A stretch of 64,000 nt of DNA from assembly GCF_000024425.1 (NCBI RefSeq), contig NC_013946.1:2542001-2606000 (forward strand), in the 5' to 3' direction. Positions 59,069-64,000 of this stretch are shown here, piece by piece. The translations under genes were made by a program, and so were the position numbers. The notes beneath the pieces are model-generated. The model saw only the letters and a program-made list of their open reading frames with translations, ran no database searches and had not been told where the DNA came from. Positions within the stretch are counted from its first letter, which is position 1. The number at the start of each line of letters is the position of its first letter. This stretch comes from Meiothermus ruber DSM 1279. GTDB taxonomy: Bacteria; Deinococcota; Deinococci; Deinococcales; Thermaceae.

Positions 59069-60000
59069 GAGTTCTAGTTACCGGAGCCAACGGCTTTGTG
59101 GGGCGCTGGCTGGTACGCCTGCTGCTGACCAACAATTCCCTCGAGCCCACCCAGCTCCTCCTGCTTGACCGAAAGTTCAACATCGCCCATACAGATCCTC
59201 GGATCCAGACCCTAGAGGGCGACTTCTTCCAGCCACAGGTGCTCGAGGCAGCCTTAGCCAAGCCAGTGGGGGTGGTGTTTCACCTAGCCAGCATCCCTGG
59301 CGGCCTGGCCGAGCAGGCCCTCGAGCTGGGCCTGGAGGTTAACCTGAAGGGCACCCTGGCCCTCTTCGAAGCCCTGCGTAAGCAGCCCAGAGCACCGGTG
59401 GTGGTCTTTGCCAGCAGCATCGCCGTGTACGGCTCGCCCCTACCGGAGCGGGTGGATGCCCAGACCCCTCCCAACCCCAGCAGCAGCTACGGTACCCAGA
59501 AGCTCCTCGGAGAGTATCTCCTGCTGGACTATTCGCGGCGGGGCGAGCTCGATGGCCGGGCCCTGCGCCTGCCGGGCATCGTGGCCCGCCCAGCCGAGCC
59601 TTCGGGGCTGGTCTCAGCCTTTATGAGCGAGGTCATGCACCGCCTCAAAGCAGGCCAGCCCTGCACCGCACCGGTTTCCCCCCAGGCCACCATGTGGTGG
59701 ATGTCGGCTCACTGCTGCGCAATAAACCTGATTCACGCAGCCACTTTGCCCAGCCAAGCGGTCTATCCGCGGGTCACCCTGCTACCTGCATTGCGGGCCA
59801 GCCTGCAAGAGGTGGTGGATGGGCTGGCAGCGTGCTATGGCTCCAACCGGCGCCACCTGATCCGCTATCAGCCCGATGAGGCCATTGAGAGCCGGTTTGG
59901 CCGCTTTCCCAGCCTTGATGCCAGCGTGGCCGAAGCAATGGGATTCCGCCACGATGGCGATGTAAACTCGCTCATCTTCAACGCCCTGGAAAGGGCATAA
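59065..60000 (+). CDS. NAD-dependent epimerase/dehydratase family, D-erythronate dehydrogenase (DenD)-like
   Basis: The 311-residue extended SDR has VLVTGANGFVGRWLVRLL, DRKFN after strand two, VFHLASIPGGLAEQALELGLEVNLKGTLALFEA, FASSIAVYGSPLPE and the catalytic SSSYGTQKLLGEYLLLDY (YxxxK). The pattern matches the DenD group that oxidises four-carbon sugar acids. It is last in the operon; what it oxidises here is uncertain. It ends 28 bp from the convergent antiporter gene. Confidence 0.87.
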   Translation: MRVLVTGANGFVGRWLVRLLLTNNSLEPTQLLLLDRKFNIAHTDPRIQTLEGDFFQPQVLEAALAKPVGVVFHLASIPGGLAEQALELGLEVNLKGTLALFEALRKQPRAPVVVFASSIAVYGSPLPERVDAQTPPNPSSSYGTQKLLGEYLLLDYSRRGELDGRALRLPGIVARPAEPSGLVSAFMSEVMHRLKAGQPCTAPVSPQATMWWMSAHCCAINLIHAATLPSQAVYPRVTLLPALRASLQEVVDGLAACYGSNRRHLIRYQPDEAIESRFGRFPSLDASVAEAMGFRHDGDVNSLIFNALERA

Positions 60001-60028
60001 AGACCTCTACTACACGCGTGCACACGCC

Positions 60029-60958
60029 TCAAGCCAGGCCGCTGACCTCGAGCACAAACAACCCGTACATCACCAAAAACAGCATCCCCTCCCAACTCGA
60101 GATGCGCCGATCCTGCACCAGCAAATAGAACAAAAGCGAAGCCCCCACCGCAAAGGGCAGGGCGAATCCGGTTAGTTCGGGCGTCGCTTTGACGGTGCCG
60201 TAGATCGCGCTGACCCCCACCACCACCAGCGCATTGAAAACGCACGAGCCCAGGATGTTGCCCACCGCCATGGAAGCCTTCCCCTGGCGCGCGGCGGTGA
60301 GGCTCACCACCAGCTCGGGCAGGGTTGTGCCCAAAGCCAGCAGCGTAACCGCCACGATGGCATTTGGCACACCCAGGCTGGCTGCCAGTCCTTGCAGACT
60401 GCGCACCGTCCAGTCGGCCCCAACGTAGACACCCACCGCGCCCAGTCCCACAATCAGGAGGTCGCGCAGGGCCAGGGGGGCTCGAGCCTGCCCGGTCGCT
60501 TTACTGCTGCCTTCCCTGAGAAGATAAACCACATACACCCCATACACCGCCAGCAGGCACAGGCCCTCCACCCGGCCCACCTGCCCGTCGAACATCACCA
60601 CCCCCAGCACAAACGCCGAGCCCACCAGAAAGTGCAGGTCAATGGCGATATACGCCTCGCCCAGATACACCGGGCGCAGCACCGAAAACACCGCGCTCAC
60701 CCCCAAAATGAGCAGCAGGTTGGATACGTTGGCCCCCAGCACATTGCCGCCCACAATCTCCGAAACCCCCTGGTGCACCGAAAAAAGCCCGGTCACCAGC
60801 TCGGGCAGTGAGGTGCCCACCCCCACGATGACCACGCCCACCATAAAGCTGGACAGCCCCAGGGCGAGGCCTATGCGCTCCGATGACTGGGTGAGTAAGC
60901 GGGCTGCCCCCAGCAACACAGCCAAGCTGGCAAGCAGGGTCAGAAGCGGAACCGTCAT
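60029..60958 (-). CDS. CaCA-family sodium/calcium antiporter
   Basis: The 309-residue membrane protein has ten hydrophobic segments arranged as two inverted halves, each with an alpha-repeat: VGVGTSLPELVTGLFSVHQG.. in the first and LALGTTLPELVVSLTAARQG in the second. These GTS/TLPE motifs define CaCA exchangers (YrbG type). It probably exports Ca2+ in exchange for Na+ or H+. It is not part of the neighbouring operons. Confidence 0.93.
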   Translation of the reverse strand: MTVPLLTLLASLAVLLGAARLLTQSSERIGLALGLSSFMVGVVIVGVGTSLPELVTGLFSVHQGVSEIVGGNVLGANVSNLLLILGVSAVFSVLRPVYLGEAYIAIDLHFLVGSAFVLGVVMFDGQVGRVEGLCLLAVYGVYVVYLLREGSSKATGQARAPLALRDLLIVGLGAVGVYVGADWTVRSLQGLAASLGVPNAIVAVTLLALGTTLPELVVSLTAARQGKASMAVGNILGSCVFNALVVVGVSAIYGTVKATPELTGFALPFAVGASLLFYLLVQDRRISSWEGMLFLVMYGLFVLEVSGLA

Positions 60959-61081
60959 TTTAGCTTAGCTTCCACGGATACCCAGCGCAGCGGTCGGGTA
61001 AGCTGAACGATTATGGGAAGCGTGAACAACGCAATTCCCGGACTTTACCCACTCATACCCGCTGCCACAAGCATACCAGAC

Positions 61082-62107
61082 TCAAGGTAGGGGGGTTTTG
61101 GGTGGGGCGGTCGATCCCCGCACCACCAGCCGGCTGGGAAATTCCAGCAGTTGGTCTCGCACCGGGTTGCCCTCGATGGCCTCGAGCAACAAGCGCACCG
61201 AGGCCTCGGCGATATCGCCAATCGGATGGGCCACCGTGGTAAGCCCTGGTGGGATCAGGCTGGCCAGCGGGCTATCGTCGAAACCGGCAATGGAAAGATC
61301 CGCCGGTACCTGCAACCCGCGCTCCTGTGCAGCTTCCATCACCCCAAAGGCCATCAGGTCGCTACCGGCAAAAATGGCCGTGGGCGGTGAGGGCAGCCCA
61401 AGCAGCGCTCGAGCCCCCTCCAGGCCCTTTCTTCGGGTAAAGTCGCCCGGCTGTACCAGGGCCTCATCCCATAGACCCGCCGCCCGCATCACCTCCCGGT
61501 AGGCTCGGTAGCGCTCCTTCGCCTGCCCTGAGTGCTCCGCCCCACCAATAAAGCCAATCCGCCGGTGGCCCAGCGCAAGCAGGTGGTGCAGGAGCGCCAC
61601 GGTGCCCTCGTAGTTCTCACCCCGCACCACCGGAAGGTGGGTGGCTCCGCCAAAGTAGTTGATCAGCACAATGGGCACCTGGCTTTGCTCGAGCGTACTT
61701 AGAAATTCACCAGCGCCAACCGGCACCACCAGCAACAACCCGTCGGCCATACCACCCAGCAAACTCTGAATGCGCTCACGCTCCCGCTGTGGGTCTCGAG
61801 ATGTGGTGAACAAGCCCAGGTCGTAGCCGCACCGGCCCGCCGCATCGGCGGCGGCTCGAGCCAGTTCTGCAAAGTAGGGGCTGACCAGCTCTGGCACCAC
61901 CATTCCCAAGATGCGGGTGGCCCCCCCCCTGAGCCGGCGCGCCGCGGTGTTGGCCACATACCCCAGCAAGGCCGCCGCCCGCTGCACCTTTTCCTGGGTC
62001 TCCGGGGAAATGTGCCCTTTGCCGTTCAAAACCTTCGAGACTGTAACGGCAGAAACCCCTGCCAGCCGGGCAACATCCACAAGGGTGGTTCGGGCGCGAC
62101 GTCTCAT
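61082..62107 (-). CDS. LacI-family repressor of the TRAP transporter operon
   Basis: The 341-residue protein has an HTH (TTLVDVARLAGVSAVTVSKVLNGKGHISPET, about 7-37), hinge (ANTAARRLRGG) and sensor domain (about 65-330: LGMVVPELVSPYFAELARAAADAA, VLINYFGGATHLPVVRGENYEGTVALLHHLLALGHRRIGFIGG, IAGFDDSPLASLIPPGLTTVAHP). It is divergent from dctP, with operator-like sites on both start regions. Genes of this type next to TRAP systems often respond to sugar acids. Confidence 0.93.
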   Translation of the reverse strand: MRRRARTTLVDVARLAGVSAVTVSKVLNGKGHISPETQEKVQRAAALLGYVANTAARRLRGGATRILGMVVPELVSPYFAELARAAADAAGRCGYDLGLFTTSRDPQRERERIQSLLGGMADGLLLVVPVGAGEFLSTLEQSQVPIVLINYFGGATHLPVVRGENYEGTVALLHHLLALGHRRIGFIGGAEHSGQAKERYRAYREVMRAAGLWDEALVQPGDFTRRKGLEGARALLGLPSPPTAIFAGSDLMAFGVMEAAQERGLQVPADLSIAGFDDSPLASLIPPGLTTVAHPIGDIAEASVRLLLEAIEGNPVRDQLLEFPSRLVVRGSTAPPKTPLP

Positions 62108-62116
62108 AAACGCTAA
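62107..62116 (-). promoter_or_regulatory. LacI-type half-operator at its own start codon
   Basis: On the minus strand TTAGCGTTTA, one base different from TTATCGTTTA inside the TRAP operator. It overlaps the A of the regulator's start codon. Confidence 0.4.
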
Positions 62117-62123
62117 CTCAATA

Positions 62124-62152
62124 TATTTTTACTTTTCTGTATTGACAAGTTT
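62124..62152 (-). promoter_or_regulatory. promoter of the LacI gene facing dctP
   Basis: On the minus strand TTGTCA, 17-nt spacer, TATATT, then 12 nt to the ATG. Its -35 overlaps that of the divergent dctP promoter. Confidence 0.6.
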
Positions 62153-62171
62153 TTTATATTTAGGTTATCGT
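62142..62171 (+). promoter_or_regulatory. promoter of the TRAP operon
   Basis: TTGACA (62142-62147), 18-nt spacer, TATCGT (62166-62171). Confidence 0.6.
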
Positions 62172-62178
62172 TTACCTA
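62161..62178 (+). promoter_or_regulatory. LacI-family operator overlapping the TRAP promoter
   Basis: TAGGTTATCGTTTACCTA is an imperfect palindrome with central CG and outer arms TAGGT/ACCTA. It covers the -10 box. Confidence 0.65.
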
Positions 62179-62261
62179 ACTACATCAAACAGGAAGTCGG
62201 CATGGCTTGACTACCCGGTCATCTACGGCTCGAGCTGGTTCTTGCAAGCAAAGGAGGCACC

Positions 62262-63239
62262 ATGAAGAAGCTGGCTTGGTTTTTCCTCGTGTTACTGGTC
62301 ACAGGCGGTCTGGCCCAGGGAAGCAACCCCACCTACACCCTTCGCTACAACCACGTTCTGGCCCCCACCCATCCGTTCCACGCCGCGTTTCAAAAGTGGG
62401 CCCAGCGGGTGGCGGCCCGCACCAAAGGCGATCTGCAGATTTTGGTTTTCCACAGCGCCCAGCTAGGGGTTGAAGAAGACATCATCGAGCAGCTCCGGCG
62501 GGGCATTCCGGTCGGACAGAACACCGATGCTGCGCGGATGGGCAACTACATCCGGGAAATGGCGGTGATCAACGCCCCCTACTTTTTACAGGATCCTGCC
62601 CAGGTAGAACGCCTTAGCAAGACCCCGTCGGTTCAGCGCTGGATCGATCAGCTCGCCTCGCAGTACGGCATCCGGGTGCTCTGTATGAACTGGGTGCAGG
62701 GGGCGCGGCACTTTATGACCAACCGACCCATCCGAACCCCACAGGATCTAAGGGGCCTGCGCATCCGCACCCCTCCCGCCCCCATCTGGCAGGAATCGGT
62801 GCGGGCCCTGGGGGCCACCCCGGTTGCCCTGGCCTTTGGTGAGATTTACAGTGGGCTACAACAGCGGGCCATCGACGGCGTGGAGCTGGTCTACCAGAAC
62901 ATCCTGGACATGAGCCTGAACGAGGTGCTGCGTTATGTGAACGAGACGCAGCACATCCTGCTGGTCAACTTCCAGGTGGTGGGGGAAGCCTGGTTCCAGC
63001 GCCTGCCCAAAAACTATCAGCAAATCCTGGTAGAAGAATGCGAGAGCGCTGGCCGGGGCGTCACCCTGGACATCCAGGTGCAGACCGCTAAAGCCCAGCG
63101 GGAGGTGCAGCGCAGGGGTATGACCATCGTAACCAATACCAACCTCGAGGCCTTCCGGCAGGCCGGCCAGGCCGCCTACGAGCGCCTGGGCCTGCTGGAT
63201 GCCCGCCGCAGACTCTACGAGGAGATGGGCTTGCGGTAA
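62262..63239 (+). CDS. dctP: TRAP transporter solute-binding protein DctP
   Basis: The 325-residue protein has a signal peptide (VLLVTGGLAQ) and the DctP fold: YTLRYNHVLAPTHPFHAAFQKWAQRVAARTKGDLQILVFHSAQLG, NWVQGARHFMTNRPIRTPQDLRGLRIRTPPAPIWQESVRALGATPVALAFGEIYSGLQQRAIDGVE with the Arg that binds a substrate carboxylate, and FQVVGEAWFQRLP. The ligand should be an organic acid. AAAGGAGG precedes the ATG. A strong hairpin follows the stop. Confidence 0.93.
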   Translation: MKKLAWFFLVLLVTGGLAQGSNPTYTLRYNHVLAPTHPFHAAFQKWAQRVAARTKGDLQILVFHSAQLGVEEDIIEQLRRGIPVGQNTDAARMGNYIREMAVINAPYFLQDPAQVERLSKTPSVQRWIDQLASQYGIRVLCMNWVQGARHFMTNRPIRTPQDLRGLRIRTPPAPIWQESVRALGATPVALAFGEIYSGLQQRAIDGVELVYQNILDMSLNEVLRYVNETQHILLVNFQVVGEAWFQRLPKNYQQILVEECESAGRGVTLDIQVQTAKAQREVQRRGMTIVTNTNLEAFRQAGQAAYERLGLLDARRRLYEEMGLR

Positions 63240-63248
63240 AGCCAATCG

Positions 63249-63270
63249 CCCGGGCCGGCAGCGGCCCGGG
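63249..63270 (+). other. intercistronic hairpin after dctP
   Basis: CCCGGGCC and GGCCCGGG form a perfect 8-bp stem with loop GGCAGC. No U-tract follows. It may raise DctP relative to the membrane subunits. Confidence 0.55.
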
Positions 63271-63288
63271 TAAGCTTTGGGGGCTGTT

Positions 63289-63747
63289 GTGAGCACAGTA
63301 CATCGACTCGAAGAATCGCTGGCCCTGGTCTTCCTGACCATCGCCACCTCGATGGTCTTCCTCAGCGGCATCAGCCGCTTTCTGGGCCAGCCCCTCGGAT
63401 GGAGTATCGACCTGGCGACCTTTTGTTTTGCCTGGGCGGTTTTTTTAGGGGCCGATGTGGCCTTCCGCCAGGATCGGCATGTGAGCGTGGAAATTTTTGT
63501 GCAGCGGCTCTCCAAACCCTGGCAGCGGGCCATCAAACTGTTCAACCTGTGCCTGATCGCTTTGTTCTTGTCGGCGCTGCTGGTCTACGGTAGCGAGATG
63601 GCCTATGCCACCCGCTTTCGCACCTTCCAGGGCATCCCAGAACTCAGCTACGCCTGGGTCACCCTGAGCGTACCGGTTGGCAGCCTGCTTTTACTGGCGA
63701 CAACCGTAGGCAAAATTAGGCAGCTTCTCAAGGAGAATCCAGCGTGA
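63289..63747 (+). CDS. dctQ: TRAP transporter small permease DctQ
   Basis: The 152-residue protein has four transmembrane helices (about 8-30, 42-62, 80-105, 122-145) and the DctQ features WSIDLATFCFAWAVFLGADVAFRQDRHVSVEIFVQRL and SYAWVTLSVPVGSLLLL. It binds the large DctM subunit. I chose GTG 63289 with GGGGG upstream; a TTG 12 nt earlier is possible. The stop overlaps the dctM start by 4 nt. Confidence 0.88.
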   Translation: MSTVHRLEESLALVFLTIATSMVFLSGISRFLGQPLGWSIDLATFCFAWAVFLGADVAFRQDRHVSVEIFVQRLSKPWQRAIKLFNLCLIALFLSALLVYGSEMAYATRFRTFQGIPELSYAWVTLSVPVGSLLLLATTVGKIRQLLKENPA

Positions 63748-64000
63748 TCGTGTCGCTTCTTATTTTCCTTGGGCTGTTGCTGCTTGGCATGCCGGTGGTG
63801 TTTGCTATTGGCATTGCGGGCTTCGTTTTTTTCCTTCTCACGCCCGGCCTGCAGCCGGTTATGCCGGTTCAACTCGCGCTCTCGGAAACCCAGAATTTCG
63901 CCCTCCTGGCCATCCCCACCTTCATCCTGGCCGGCAATCTGATGAACGAAGCCGGGGTCACCCGACGACTGGTGCAGTTCGCCACCCTGCTCACCGGCCA
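63744..64000 (+). CDS. dctM: TRAP transporter large permease DctM, N-terminal part
   Basis: The gene starts at a GTG overlapping the dctQ stop (GTGA) and leaves the window after about 85 codons. The peptide VIVSLLIFLGLLLLGMPVVFAIGIAGFVFFLL and NFALLAIPTFILAGNLMNEAGVTRRLVQFA is the conserved beginning of DctM, the sodium-coupled channel subunit of TRAP transporters. Confidence 0.9.
   Translation, partial: MIVSLLIFLGLLLLGMPVVFAIGIAGFVFFLLTPGLQPVMPVQLALSETQNFALLAIPTFILAGNLMNEAGVTRRLVQFATLLTG

Overview
The window is high-GC bacterial DNA from the Thermaceae, almost certainly Meiothermus, and most probably M. ruber. The partial gene at the left edge encodes an N-terminus that I recognise as that of the structurally characterised M. 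ruber class III polyphosphate kinase 2. Frequent CTCGAG hexamers, start codons 5-7 nt downstream of TANNNT boxes, and a MurE without the DAP-type DNPR motif all fit Deinococcus-Thermus.

Left third (1-22.6 kb). Mostly housekeeping genes: PPK2, a 14-repeat WD40 protein, a small cobalamin operon (adenosyltransferase plus a receptor without signal peptide), a HEPN/MNT pair whose HEPN partner lacks its catalytic motif, a LysM-M23 peptidase, 5-FTHF cyclo-ligase, a cysteine-less FmdB protein, an SPFH protein, glutaminyl cyclase, tmk-nif3-murE, a rhodanese, an HDAC-like deacetylase, pyridoxal kinase, a phospholipase A2 lipoprotein and a DUF6152/DUF6644 pair. A LacI-regulated sugar operon follows: regulator with two operators, FrcB/FrcC/FrcA-type ABC transporter and xylulokinase-type kinase.

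Middle (22.6-41 kb). mobA lies divergent from pstSCAB, which is preceded by a three-repeat Pho box and interrupted by a terminator after pstS. Then come pth-rplY, a second two-OB-fold SSB behind a long structured leader, malate synthase divergent from an IclR regulator, speD, a three-subunit succinate dehydrogenase whose anchor resembles the Rieske-cluster type, and a sugar ABC system with a frameshifted second permease and no ATPase of its own. Two copies of a small intergenic repeat lie at about 29.8 and 40.9 kb.

Right third (41-64 kb). A GntR/FCD regulator is transcribed divergently from an unusually compact block of 18 genes (41901-60000) with gaps of 0-26 bp or overlaps. It encodes a branched-chain-type ABC importer (with a permease-ATPase fusion) followed by a catabolic set: NTF2-like protein, three SDRs, flavin oxidase, VOC protein, HisD-type dehydrogenase, extradiol dioxygenase, cyclase-family hydrolase, ACMSD-like amidohydrolase, two fumarylacetoacetase-family proteins, flavin monooxygenase, SMP-30 lactonase and DenD-like dehydrogenase. 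I read it as uptake, hydroxylation, extradiol ring cleavage and hydrolysis of an unidentified cyclic, probably aromatic, compound. It is the best candidate in the window for an undescribed system. After a cation antiporter, a LacI regulator faces a TRAP transporter operon that runs off the right edge. I saw no rRNA, tRNA, CRISPR array or intact insertion sequence.
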